NCBI RefSeq assembly: GCF_037126465.1
Contig: NC_088202.1
Location: 129,346,123-129,410,122, forward strand
DNA from: Ornithodoros turicata
Taxonomy: Eukaryota; Arthropoda; Arachnida; Ixodida; Argasidae
DNA length: 64,000 bases
Direction of reading: 5' to 3'
The first letter of the stretch is position 1, and each line of letters begins with the position of its first letter. Under the pieces are notes generated by a model. It was not told where the DNA came from. It worked only from the letters and a program-made list of their open reading frames with translations, and ran no database searches. Made by a program: the position numbers and the translations under genes. Below, in pieces: positions 1 through 17,800 of the stretch.

Positions 1-47
1 GTGGTCTAATGTGAGCCAAGTGTGCATCAGCCTAATGTTTCTTTCAG

Positions 48-4501
<4,454 letters not shown>

Positions 4502-7500
4502 TGAACTTGACTGAGTGTAGCAGTTGCCTGGCATTTCCCAGTTTATTACTTTTAATCGCTAGTCCTCTGTTCACTACAGACACTTTTTCCTTCTTAAATT
4601 AAGATTGAAGTAAGCTTGCACGTGATGTCTATAAGTGCTTTGCTTCAGAAGTTTAGTGCCATGCACTAGCTTTGTTTGTTTTTTGTTTCCCCCCTTTGGG
4701 TTGGGGGGGGGGAGGGGGGTGTAGCATGACATGCTGTCTGTGTGCGTTGTGAATGGCAGCAGTAGGGAACTTTTTATAATGTTGCTTTATATTCACCTTG
4801 CGAGAGTATGCCTGATGTAGGTCAGTGCTATAGTTAGGTCTAGGCAGTGATTACTAGTGTATATTTCTTTATTTTGGGCTGCGTCTCTGAAGGCATAGCA
4901 GTGCTAATGAGGTTGTTTATATCTGAATCTATAAGGTCGTCTTGTTTCTATATCAGTTCTGCGAGTTTGAGCTGTTGCACAGGCTAGGCATCTAAGTCAA
5001 GGTCAGTCCTTATGTCAGTGTGTTTGTCAATGGGTTTGAATCTGCTATTGGCCTGTGGAAACATATCAGTGTGATTATCAGTCTGTAATACTGGAGTGTG
5101 TCCTATTAATGTGGGAGTGCTATATCACAGCTGGCTCCAGTGTTCTGTGTAGCAGCCAGCTGTAGCTACTGACACATTTTTTTCACGTTTTGTACACTTT
5201 TACTAGGTATGTATCGACCCTCGTGACCATTGAAGCGGTCGGTTAGAGTTTTCCTTTCTCTCCATAACAGACTACTGTTATCCCAGAATCTGTGGATAAA
5301 AGAAATGTTAACTGCAACTTTACGAAGTGAGAACTTGCTCAATCGCAAATATGTATGTGTTGCCGTGTAATTGTGAGTTTGAGGCTCTGAATGTGCTTTA
5401 TGACTTGAACGGATCTTAGCCACATTGAACAGGACTAGAATGGCCAAAAGTCAAAACTGCTCTATGCTGTCCTGAAATGCTGCAGTAGTGTGGTTGAGAA
5501 AGTCTCTGTTTTCAGTTAAACTGTCAGTTGTTGGAATTAATGTGTGATGCAGCAAATTCTCCTCGTACCTGCCCTTCTATCTATCTCTCTCTCTCCTTTT
5601 TTTTTTTTCCTCCATTGAATCATGTGAGAGCACTAGTGGCGTTTTAAAGTTAGGATGATTATCCTTTGCATAGTGGACTGTGCAGTGTTTTATCAGCTTT
5701 CAGCTGTTGACTGTTCATCTGTGGCTTCTATAACTGCAATGTGGATCAACTTTATGGTATTTGGAAACCATCCTTCGTGTGACATTGAGCTGTACTTTTA
5801 ATGAGGAACACTGACACAAAATTTCATTTGTGTAGGATGGCACCTGAATTTTTCACACAGAATCCTTCCCATTTCAAGCATCTTATTTAGTAAATCTAGT
5901 GGTGCACTATAGTTGTAGCATAGGGAATATGGGCATTGTGGACACGCAGAATTCTTACACAGATGCAAAATATGAGCTGCAACTCGAAGGAGTGCTTGGT
6001 TGTAATGACATGGACGAGAAGAAGCACAAGTTGACACAACACAAGAAGCAAAAGTTCTGTATTGGTAAAAGTGTTTCTGCCCCATGAAATTACATTACAT
6101 GTCTACCTTGCTTCTTGTTGGGGGGCCATCATTATGTTTGACTGTACAAATGAAAAAGTACCTGAAAATCAGTTCTCCAGCTTTATAAACATGCGAACGA
6201 TGCAGCTTCTGTTGCACTTGATGTGAAAGCTCTCCTACCAAAAGGCTAGGCACAAAAGAAAAAAAAAAGTAGCAGAGAAGTTATATCTGGGGTATCAGCA
6301 TCAGACGCAACTATTAATAATGTTTTCCTTACCAAGATGCAACTCCTAACAGCATTAAGTTGAACCAAGCTGGCAAGATAAATTGCCAGAATTTTCATCC
6401 GTGCGAGTGCTCTGCAACAGAGCTGCTCCGAGACCAACTTCCCCCCAGGGGGCGGGCTGAACTTGGTGCGCCTTCCAGAAGCACTGTCTAAAAAATGATT
6501 GCACGACAACAGCTCTGGGAGAAGAACTAACAGTGAGTTCACATGTGTGTGTCCACATGTGTGTGTTCACATGTGTATTTAGCTACGCATGCATCGTAGA
6601 CAGTTGGTTGCGTTCACAGATATTCTGATCTTAAAAGTGAAGTACTGTAAAGTGAAACACACAAAAATTCTATTGTAGTGTCCACAGTGAAAATTCTCTT
6701 TTTACTGGATCGCTTTATTGTGGCCCTTATGCCCTCGTCTCTTCCTCCTTCGGAACAGTCATGGTCTGCAGGCAGCGCAGGGATTAGTCACGACCTTTTC
6801 ACCATTATGTTTCAGGTCATTCTTAAGTAGATTTCTTTTTTTTTCATTTTCCATTTATCTTCCTTTTGCGCTACAGCACAATTGGAGGAGGTACGCCAAA
6901 AAGCAGCAAACGCTGCTTGACTAGGGCAGTACCCCCTTGCATTTGGCATCCGCAGCAGCAAGTCAAAGAATTGCATTAAGTTTCAGCACTGTACAATGGT
7001 AAAAAAGAAGACCTGATGCTAACAGAGATATATACAGTGGTTACAACACGTTGATTTGCTTTTATATATGCACATTTACTCAACAGAAAAAGAGAATTGT
7101 GCAAGGTTGTATTGCATCTGTCACATATACAACAGGGATAAGTTGTGCACTACTGTGCTTGGCGTTTTTGGTGCTGTGCTTGGCATCAGTGAATAGGGCC
7201 TGCATCGATGCACACCTTCCATTGCTATCTTGTTTTGTTGCAACAGCTTATAAGCTACTGCTAAAAAGGTGGTGTGAACATGTATTTACATGGATGTAAT
7301 ACACTTACAAGACAAAGTAACTACATATAGTCAGTTTTAATGAAGGAGTCTACAAATGCAAATTTGCACAAGAATGCCAGTGCTGTTAGTTTCTGTGAGT
7401 ATAATTAACTTCTGCCTTTATTAGTGTAAAAAACTTGACTACTTGAGGGAAATATGCTCATGTTCTGGCCTTGGTTACTCTGATATATGTTGTACTTGCA

Positions 7501-8640
7501 AGCTATATGTATTCATGTAGTTGAAAACTATGAATACCAGAGAAAGCTAAGGAAGCGACAAAGCCTTATTTCTGGTACCCATGTAATTGTAATGCTTAGT
7601 CCTTAGGGATCTCTAAAAAAAAAAAAAAAACTAGGAATGAGGAGAAAAACGTACATGAACAATGTGTCAAGCACAGCTGCGAAGTTTATTTTACAAATGA
7701 CAAATTTATGAAAATCAAATGAATTCAAGTGAGCCAGAAAGGGAAAACTGTCAGCCTCCCAAAGCTGAACTAAAAGTACCCAAATGCTTGCCGACAAAGT
7801 TCCCACAGGAGGCGATAGTGAGCATCGCAGGCGATTCCAGCGCATACAACACAGACAAACACGTAATGAGGACCCACAAAGGCTCCTCCTAACAACCCCC
7901 TTCTGTGTCTGTCTTAAATGTTTGTTCGTGTTCTTTGCTCCGGAATCACCTGTGACGTGCGGACTAGCCCTCCCTCAAGAGACTTCTATTCAGGTCAACC
8001 TGTTTGGTCTTAACCATTGTCTCTTGCCAAAAAGGAATGCAACCCTTGCAATCATCCGAATGTTTTACTATTTCAGAGGTGCATTTGTTATTGTCATGCC
8101 ACTCTAGTTTTGGCCTTTCAGTATCCCTAGCGATGTGCATTTCTTCATTCCGTGAAAAAGTAACGTCGTTCAAGCACATTCAGAATTACTTTCTCACGAG
8201 CATGTGATTGATCCATCATAGGTCAGGAACATGGTCCCCGAACGTATGATGGATCACTCGACAAGTGATAACCTGTGTCTAATAATGTCTCTACGATGGC
8301 CCTCCTGTTACACTGTGACAAGTGGCTGTGACATGTACATACAGCAACTTGAAATGATGCAAATCAAAGCTTCCCATTTCTTACTGAAAGACCTTCCTTT
8401 GTAAAGAGCTGTTTCAGAAGGAACTCTTAGGCTCGTATTAATCATATATTTTATTTTTAAACCCGAAACTTCTGTGTAGCGCTCTGTAGTACAATTGGGA
8501 TTAAAGTGATTTGCTAAACTTTTCATCTTTCTGCCTTCGACTTTGTTTTTGTAACAAAGGCTGCCGTGCTCTGAAAAATGTGTGATGTCACGTTTGTCCA
8601 ATTAACTTCAACTTTTGCTGTCGCTGCCAGTGTCTGGTGT
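4502..8640. other. Unique-looking sequence, at least partly RNF111 3' UTR
   Basis: No splice-supported coding segment or inverted-repeat element stands out here. It directly follows the RNF111 stop and has the A/T-rich, poly-T and poly-A dotted texture of a long 3' UTR. I could not find a clear AATAAA signal, so the transcript end is undetermined. A G-run near 4700 and an A-run at 7615-7630 are present. Confidence 0.4.
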
Positions 8641-8649
8641 TTGTACTAC

Positions 8650-10700
8650 ATGCACATGCGCCCGCCACAAGAGGCTCTACAGTAGCAGCCCCAGGGCGCA
8701 GGGAGCGCGCTCCTTTCCCCCTTGAGTGCGTTAACGGGTCTAGCCAACGCATTGGTGTACCTAGTGTACTCTGTCACTCGTACTCCGGTGCGTCTACTAA
8801 ACGGTCTTTGAGAGCCTTGAGCCAACGCCACCTAGACAGAGAAAGCCTGCGCATTGCCTCCTCTCCCTCCTTGGCTACGTGGACATATCTAGTCAGAATT
8901 CGTCTGCTACTGCGATTCTCCGTTCTGCGAATTCAAGAACGCGCAAATGATTGCAGCCCACCTGGAACCTACATACCTTGACAACAAGTGCAAGACGCTT
9001 TCTAGAAGATCGCTTTTGAGAAAGATTGATACCGTTTTGCGCTTTATTTCGAAGTTTTCCCATTTATTACGCGGGGACATTCAATCATAACTCGCAGATA
9101 ACGGTGGTTCTTCTACATGGCCATCACTATTGAAAGCACGTTCGTGATTGGCCACGGCGGTGGAAAACACGATCCTGATTGGCTGACTCTTAATTGTTAC
9201 GTCAAGTCGACGAGTGCGCAGGCGTCTGTATCTGGGTGGCCTTGCTTGAGCGCAATACACACCCAGGCGAAGTTTCCAAGGCTGCTCATTGGTCTTCCGG
9301 CCTTCCCTGTCCTCCGCATGTCACAGAGGTCATGGAGCAGAGCAGCACTCATGCGCTGCGACCCGGCGCAAGCTGGAGCGTGAGAGCTCATTGGGTGCGT
9401 TGAGTAGCGACTCTGTCTAACCCCACAAGGAGTCTCCGCTTAAAGAGGCCGTAAACAGGCCTCCAAACATTTCACAAATAATGGTACCCCGTGAAAGAAA
9501 GCAGCTCATAATACCCAAATATACATTTCATTCAGCTCGTGCCAGCTCAAATGCTTTCAAAGATAAGTAACCAGCGCGCCTCTCTCCACCACGCATGCGT
9601 CACATGCCTACGTAGCCTTTCGCCGTCCAATCGGGGGGCCCGTTTACAAATCCTCGCCTGCTTGGCGAGGATCCACGCTTCTGCTCGCACCTATTTCCGC
9701 TTCGGAGTTTTGACATGCATTGCAGCCACGTGATTAAAAGTATAAGATTATCTTATTATATTATATAATATTATCTTATTATATTATATAAGATTAAGAT
9801 ATAAGATTATCTTAAATATTATATTATATAAGATTATCTTATATAAGATTTAAAAGTATAGCATTGAATAAATTGACCTTGCGACAGGCTGAGTCGTTGC
9901 GTTCTTACCAGGACCTGCTACAACCGCTAACGCAGGTGATCAGCGATGCTTAGTTTCCCGATGTGGATCGATCACTCAAACTTGTAGCGCAGCCCAAGGG
10001 ACACGGACGAAGCCAACAATACATGACAACCGCGTACTCTCAACTGAACAACTTTAATGGGTATCTACCAACTATCCCAACTTTATCCTTTAGTGGATCG
10101 ATCAACCGAAAGATCAATTGGTTCTTGATCGATTCTTTTGTGCATTGTCCATCGTTGCAAATACGTGCAGGCCGAACGAGGCATCCATGCACCAAATCAC
10201 GTCTGCTAGCTGGCGGAACTACGTCGCTTCGCTTCCATCTCCGTCTCTTTGGCCCCGTGGCTCCGCTTTTGAGGTGTCAGAAATTTTGACAGGAGCAGAC
10301 AGGAGTTACAAGCACTAGAAGTGCGCTTGGCCGTTTAGTGGAGAGATCTATGACTCTCTTGACTCTGGGACCGCCACTCAACGCACCCATTGAGTGCGCT
10401 CAACGCTACGGAAGAGGAGTAGACACTGTTTAGTAAAAAGGAGAGCTCCCGGCGCTCTGGAGCCGCTAACGCGCCCCTTTCCTTGATGAGCTCATGGGTG
10501 CTCCAGCTTTAGCGCTGCTCCTGCTTCGTGATGTTTGGAGGAAGGAGAGGCCGGAAAACCAATGAGCGGCTTTGGAAATGGGGCCTGGTCGCGTTGGTAT
10601 CTCTGAAAGACCCTTTACGCACCACAGTACGATGGGCAGAGTACACCGAACGCGTTGGATAGAGCCCAAAGTGTCCATCTGCACTTCCGAGCTAAAAAAT
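8650..10700. repeat. Large imperfect inverted repeat
   Basis: Two separate blocks recur in inverted order. The block at about 8735-8845 (TAGCCAACGC, TGTACTCTG, CGGTCTTTGAGAG) matches the complement of about 10600-10690. The block at about 9265-9400 (TTTCCAAGGC, GCTCATTGGT, TTCCGGCC) matches the complement of about 10370-10592. The left arm holds about 420 bp more between the two blocks than the right arm. No coding sequence is recognised. Confidence 0.55.
9735..9860. repeat. AT-rich low-complexity tract (AAGATTATCTTA-type)
   Basis: Overlapping copies of TATAAGATTATCTTA and TTATATTATATAA, each self-complementary, fill this tract. It lies inside the loop region of the large inverted repeat. 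Confidence 0.7.
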
Positions 10701-10980
10701 TATTCGGCTCTCGCTTTATATTGTTACAGCAGGTCGCTACCGGGACATAGGGATTTGACAAGCCCGCGACCATTTTCAATTTGTTACTCTCTACTAAAGC
10801 ATTCACCCTGTGAAATATGAAGTTGAAAATCGTTCAACTAGCGAAAATATTCTGAGGGCCGTGACGTCAAACACAGGGGACGTTGCCTATTGGTGGACAG
10901 TCTCTTGCGGACAAATTGTAAAATTTGCATGCAAGCTTGCGAACTTCGTCATGAAATCCGTTTTAATTTGACCTGGAGAT

Positions 10981-11820
10981 CATGTATTTTCCGGTGTATA
11001 ACGCGCACTCGTGTATAACACGCACCCCTAAAAACAGGCCGAATTTGAAAAAAGTTCGATGTATAACGCGCACCGCAATGTTGCTACAAACTTCTGTTCT
11101 GCCACCAGTATACACAATAAACAAAGGCGGTGTATCATATATGCATATGCTTTATTTGAAACACATTTAGTCAGAGCTGTTCAACTCTGATGCAACAGAG
11201 TAGGTGTCATAGTATACTTCACTCTCCCGTCCGCTTTCGGTTTCGCGTCCCTTCTCAATCACGCGGGCCTTTTGAAATGCCTTTGAGAACGCCTTTGGGA
11301 ACGCCAGCCTTTGAGTGTTGTGTGTGTTCCTTTGTGCTCCTTGTCTCAGGTTTGTTGTTTTACAATGGGTACCAGCTCGCCTGCATCCTAGCATATGCAC
11401 TTTTACCGTTCCGAAATGAATTCAGGATTATTGACAGCTCAACAGCATCCTTAAGCAGTATCATGTTCAGCGCCTTTTCGTCGGTTTTGTGAACTGACCC
11501 TAAGAGGTTTGGGAGAAAGCCACAGCACACCCTGGAAGAGGCTAGAATTTGTACGTCACCGACCTGAAAAGGAGCTCTGCAGGAAAATATTTCCGTGTAT
11601 AACGCGCAGGACCTCTTCAGAGCACTTTTTTACTGTATAACAACAACAACTTTATTTTCGGCCTTGGAGAGTGGGGAGTTTCATCGCAACAGGCGATACT
11701 CTACCCCAGTGCTTGGTGGAATGGGGGGAATAAAATAACGAGCCCCTTTACAATAACGTGGCTGTATAACTGTGTAACGTGACTGTATAACGCGCGCGTT
11801 ATACACCGGAAAATACGGTA
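10981..11820. mobile_element. TIR element of the GTATTTTCCGGTGTATAACG family, copy 1
   Basis: The left end (GTATTTTCCGGTGTATAACG) is mirrored at the right end (CGTTATACACCGGAAAATAC, ending at 11820). The interior matches a second copy at 53633-54139 (for example ACCAGTATACACAATAAAC and GTGTCATAGTATACTTCA). It is longer than the other copy because of an apparent insert near 11640-11755. The satellite array starts within ten bases of its right end. Confidence 0.8.
11640..11756. repeat. AACAACAAC-headed retroposon-like insert
   Basis: This stretch (ACAACAACAACTTTATTTTC, TTGGAGAGTGGGGAG, GCGATACTCTACCCCAGTG) is absent from the paralogous element at 53633-54139. A related word order appears at 48949-49025 (ACAACAACAATTATATTC, GGAGTGGAACGCTACCCCA). 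It is probably a short retroposed repeat; class unproven. Confidence 0.45.
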
Positions 11821-11828
11821 ATCGTAGT

Positions 11829-14800
11829 AATAATTTGATCGCGCACTCCCAGCCGAGGACAGCTGTTTCGCTCTACTTGGACCTCGTCAGCTCGGCGCAG
11901 GGAAGTGACACGATCTTGGGTCGGCGCTAACAGTGTGACTCGGCGAGACATCAGTGTTCCACGATGACGGCGCCACCTGTGGAGGCCGCTGTGCAAGCCA
12001 GCAAGGACATATACAAATGAACAATAGCCGGAGCTCCATGGCTGCACGTTGAGCATATATTTATAATTTGATCGTGCGCTCCCAGCCGAGGACAGCTGTT
12101 TCGCTCTACTTCGAGCTCGTCAGCTCGGCGCAGGGAAGTGACACGATCTTGGGTCGGCGCTAACAGTGTGTCTCGGCGAGACATCAGTGTTACACGGTGA
12201 CGGCGCCATCTGTAGAGGCCGCAGTGCAAGCCAGCAAGTACATATACAAATGAAAAATAGCCGAAGCTCCATGGCTGCACGTTGACCATATCTTTATAAT
12301 TTGATTGTGCACTCCCAGCCGAGGACACTGTTTCGCTCGACTTGGACCTCGTCAGCTCGGCGCAGGGAAGTGACACGATCTTGGGTCGGCGCTAACAGTG
12401 TGTCTCGCCGAGACATCAGTGTTCCACGGTAACGGCGCCTCCTGTGGAGGCCGCAGTGCAAGCCAGCAAGTACATATACAAATGAAAAACAGCCGAAGCT
12501 CCGTGGCTGCACGTTGAGCATATCTTTATAATTTGATTGTGCACTCCCAACCGAGGACACTGTTTCGCTCTACTTCGAGCTCGTCAGCTCGGCGCAGGGA
12601 AGTGACACGATCTTGGGTCGGCGCTAACAGTGTGTCTCGGCGAGACATCAGTGTTCCACGGTAACGGCGCCTCCTGTGGAGGCCGCAGTGCAAGCCAGCA
12701 AGTACATATACAAATGAAAAACAGCCGAAGCTCCGTGGCTGCACGTTGAGCATATCTTTATAATTTGATTGTGCACTCCCAACCGAGGACACTGTTTCGC
12801 TCTACTTCGAGCTCGTCAGCTCGGCGCAGGGAAGTGACACCATCTTGGGTCGGCGCTAACAGTGTGTCTCGGCGAGACATCAGTGTTCCACGGTGACGGC
12901 GCCATCTGTGGAGGCCGCAGTGCAAGCCGGCAAGTACATATACAAATGAACAATAGCCGGAGCTCCATGGCTGCACGTTGAGCATATATTTATAATTTGA
13001 TCGTGCGCTCCCAGCCGAGGACAGCTGTTTCGCTCTACTTCGAGCTCGTCAGCTCGGCGCAGGGAAGTGACACGATCTTGAGTCGGCGCTAACAGTGTGT
13101 CTCGGCGAGACATCAGTGTTCCACGATGACGGCGCCACCTGTGGAGGCCGCTGTGCAAGCCAGCAAGGACATATACAAATGAACAATAGCCGGAGCTCCA
13201 TGGCTGCACGTTGAGCATATATTTATAATTTGATCGTGCGCTCCCAGCCGAGGACAGCTGTTTCGCTCTACTTCGAGCTCGTCAGCTCGGCGCAGGGAAG
13301 TGACACGATCTTGGGTCGGCGCTAACAGTGTGTCTCGGCGAGACATCAGTGTTACACGGTGACGGCGCCATCTGTAGAGGCCGCAGTGCAAGCCAGCAAG
13401 TACATATACAAATGAAAAATAGCCGAAGCTCCATGGCTGCACGTTGACCATATCTTTATAATTTGATTGTGCACTCCCAGCCGAGGACACTGTTTCGCTC
13501 GACTTGGACCTCGTCAGCTCGGCGCAGGGAAGTGACACGATCTTGGGTCGGCGCTAACAGTGTGTCTCGCCGAGACATCAGTGTTCCACGGTAACGGCGC
13601 CTCCTGTGGAGGCCGCAGTGCAAGCCAGCAAGTACATATACAAATGAAAAACAGCCGAAGCTCCGTGGCTGCACGTTGAGCATATCTTTATAATTTGATT
13701 GTGCACTCCCAACCGAGGACACTGTTTCGCTCTACTTCGAGCTCGTCAGCTCGGCGCAGGGAAGTGACACGATCTTGGGTCGGCGCTAACAGTGTGTCTC
13801 GGCGAGACATCAGTGTTCCACGGTAACGGCGCCTCCTGTGGAGGCCGCAGTGCAAGCCAGCAAGTACATATACAAATGAAAAACAGCCGAAGCTCCGTGG
13901 CTGCACGTTGAGCATATCTTTATAATTTGATTGTGCACTCCCAACCGAGGACACTGTTTCGCTCTACTTCGAGCTCGTCAGCTCGGCGCAGGGAAGTGAC
14001 ACCATCTTGGGTCGGCGCTAACAGTGTGTCTCGGCGAGACATCAGTGTTCCACGGTGACGGCGCCATCTGTGGAGGCCGCAGTGCAAGCCGGCAAGTACA
14101 TATACAAATGAAAAATAGCCGAAGCTCCGTAGCTGAACGTTGAGCATATATTTATAATTTGATTGTGCACTCCCAGCCGAGGACACTGTTTCGCTCTACT
14201 TGGAGCTCCTCAGCTCGGCGCAGGGAAGTGACACGATCTTGGGTCGGCGCTAACAGTGTGTCTCGGCGAGACGTGTTCCACGGTGACGGCGCCTCCTATG
14301 GAGGCCGCAGTGCAAGCCAGCAAGTACATATACAAATGAAAAATAGCCGGAGCTCCATGGCTGCACGTTGAGCATATCTTTATAATTTGATTGTGCACTC
14401 CCAACCGAGGACACTGTTTCGCTCTACTTCGAGCTCGTCAGCTCGGCGCAGGGAAGTGACACGATCTTGGGTCGGCGCTAACAGTGTGTCTCGGCGAGAC
14501 ATCAGTGTTCCACGGTGACGGCGCCATCTGTGGAGGCCGCAGTGCAAGCCGGCAAGTACATATACAAATGAAAAATAGCCGAAGCTCCGTAGCTGAACGT
14601 TGAGCATATCTTTATAATTTGATTGTGCACTCCCAGCCGAGGACACTGTTTCGCTCTACTTGGAGCTCGTCAGCTCGGCGCAGGGAAGTGACACGATCTT
14701 GGGTCGGCGCTAACAGTGTGTCTCGGCGAGACGTGTTCCACGGTGACGGCGCCTCCTATGGAGGCCGCAGTGCAAGCCAGCAAGTACATATACAAATGAA

Positions 14801-17800
14801 AAATAGCCGGAGCTCCGTGGCTGCACGTTGAGCATATGTTTATAATTTGATCGTGCGCTCCCAGCCGAGGACAGCTGTTTCGCTCTACTTGGAGCTCGTC
14901 AGCTCGGCGCAGGGAAGTGACACGATCTTGGGTCGGCGCTAACAGTGTGTCTCGGCGAGACATCAGTGTTCCACGGTGACGGCGCCATCTGTGGAGGCCG
15001 CAGTGCAAGCCAGCAAGTACATATACAAATGAAAAATAGCCGAAGCTCCGTGGCTGCACGTTGAGCATATCTTTATAATTTGATTGTGCACTCCCAGCCG
15101 AGGACACTGTTTCGCTCTACTTGGAGCTCGTCAGCTCGGCGCAGGGAAGTGACACGATCTTGGGTTGGCGCTAAAAAGTGTGTCTCGGCGAGACATCACT
15201 GTTCCACGGTGACGGCGCCTCCTGTGGAGGCCGCAGTGCAAGCCAGCAAGTACATATACAAATGAAAAATAGCCGAAGCTCCGTGGCGGCACGTTGAGCA
15301 TATCTTTATAATTTGATTGTGCACTCCCAGCCGAGGACACTGTTTCGCTCTACTTGGAGCTCGGCGCAGGGAAGTGACGTTCTTGGGTCTGCGCTAACAG
15401 TGTGTCTCGGTTAGACATCAGTGTCCCACGGTGACGGCACCACCTGTGGAGGCCGCTGTGCAAGCCAGCAAGTACATATACAAATGAAAAATAGCCGAAG
15501 ATCCGTGGCTGCACGTTGAGCATATCTTTATAATTTGATTGTGCACTCCCAGCCGAGGACACTGTTTCGCTATACTTGGAGCTCGGCGCAGGGAAGTGAC
15601 GTTCTTGGGTCGGCGCTAACAGTGTGTCTCGGCGAGACATCAGTGTCCCACGGTGATGGCGCCACCTGTGGAGGCCGCTGTGCAAGCAGGCAAGTACAAA
15701 TACAAATGAAAAATAGCCGAAGCTCCGTGGCTGCACGTTGAGCATATCTTTATAATTTGATTGTGCACTCCCAGCCGAGGACACTGTTTCGCTCTACTTA
15801 GAGCTCGGCGCAGGGAAGTGATGTTCTTGGGTCGGCGCTTACAGTGTGTCTCGGCGAGACATCAGTGTTCCACGGTGACGGCGCCACCTGTGGAGGCCGC
15901 TGTGCAAGCCAGCAAGTACATATACAAATGAAAAATAGCCGAAGCTCCGTGCTGCACGTTGAGCATATCTTTATAATTTGATTGTGCACTCCCAGCCGAG
16001 GACACTGTTTCGCTCTACTTGGAGCTCGGCGCAGGGAAGTGACGTTCTTGGGTCGGCGCTAACACTGTGTCTCGGCGAGACATCAGTGTTCCACGGTGAC
16101 GGCGCCAGCTGTGGAGGCCGCTGTGCAAGCTAGCAAGTATATATACAAATGAAAAATAGCCGAAGCTCCGTGGTTGCACGTTGAGCATATCTTTATAATT
16201 TGATTGTGCACTCCCAGCCGAGGACACTGTTTCGCTCTACTTGGAGCTCGGCGCAGGGAAGTGACGTTCTTGGGTCGGCGCTAACAGTGTGTCTCGGCGA
16301 GACATCAGTGTTCCACGGTGACGGCGCCACCTGTGGAGGCCGCTGTGCAAGCCAGCAAGTACATATACAAATGAAAAATAGCCGAAGCTCCGTGGCTGCA
16401 CGTTGAGCATATCTTTATAATTTGATTGTGCACTCCCAGCCGAGGACACTGTTTCGCTCTACTTGGAGCTCGGCGCATGGAAGTGACGTTCTTGGGTCGG
16501 CGCTAACAGTGTGTCTCGGCGAGACATCAGTGTCCCACGGTGACGGCGCCACCTGTGGAGGCCGCTGTGCAAGCCAGCAAGTACATATACAAATGAAAAA
16601 TAGCCGAAGCTCCGTGGCTGCACGTTGAGCATATCTTTATAATTTGATTGTGCACTCCCAGCCGAGGACACTGTTTCGCTCTACTTGGAGCTCGGCGCAG
16701 GGAAGTGACGTTCTTGGGTCGGCGCTAACAGTGTGTCTCGGCGAGACATCAGTGTCCCACGGTGATGGCGCCACCTGTGGAGGCCGCTGTGCAAGCAGGC
16801 AAGTACATATACAAATGAAAAATAGCCGAAGCTCCGTAGCTGAACGTTGAGCATATCTTTATAATTTGATTGTGCACTCCCAGCCGAGGACACTGTTTCG
16901 CTCTACTTGGAGCTCGTCAGCTCGGCGCAGGGAAGTGACACGATCTTGGGTCGGCGCTAACAGTGTGTCTCGGCGAGACATCAGTGTTCCACGGTGACGG
17001 CGCCATCTGTGGAGGCCGCAGTGCAAGCCAGCAAGTACATATACAAATGAAAAATAGCCGAAGCTCCGTGGCTGCACGTTGAGCATATCTTTATAATTTG
17101 ATTGTGCACTCCCAGCCGAGGACACTGTTTCGCTCTACTTGGAGCTCGTCAGCTCGGCGCAGGGAAGTGACACGATCTTGGGTTGGCGCTAAAAAGTGTG
17201 TCTCGGCGAGACATCACTGTTCCACGGTGACGGCGCCTCCTGTGGAGGCCGCAGTGCAAGCCAGCAAGTACATATACAAATGAAAAATAGCCGAAGCTCC
17301 GTGGCGGCACGTTGAGCATATCTTTATAATTTGATTGTGCACTCCCAGCCGAGGACACTGTTTCGCTCTACTTGGAGCTCGGCGCAGGGAAGTGACGTTC
17401 TTGGGTCTGCGCTAACAGTGTGTCTCGGTTAGACATCAGTGTCCCACGGTGACGGCACCACCTGTGGAGGCCGCTGTGCAAGCCAGCAAGTACATATACA
17501 AATGAAAAATAGCCGAAGCTCCGTGGCTGCACGTTGAGCATATCTTTATAATTTGATTGTGCACTCCCAGCCGAGGACACTGTTTCGCTCTACTTGGAGC
17601 TCGGCGCAGGGAAGTGACGTTCTTGGGTCGGCGCTAACAGTGTGTCTCGGCGAGACATCAGTGTCCCACGGTGATGGCGCCACCTGTGGAGGCCGCTGTG
17701 CAAGCAGGCAAGTACAAATACAAATGAAAAATAGCCGAAGCTCCGTGGCTGCACGTTGAGCATATCTTTATAATTTGATTGTGCACTCCCAGCCGAGGAC

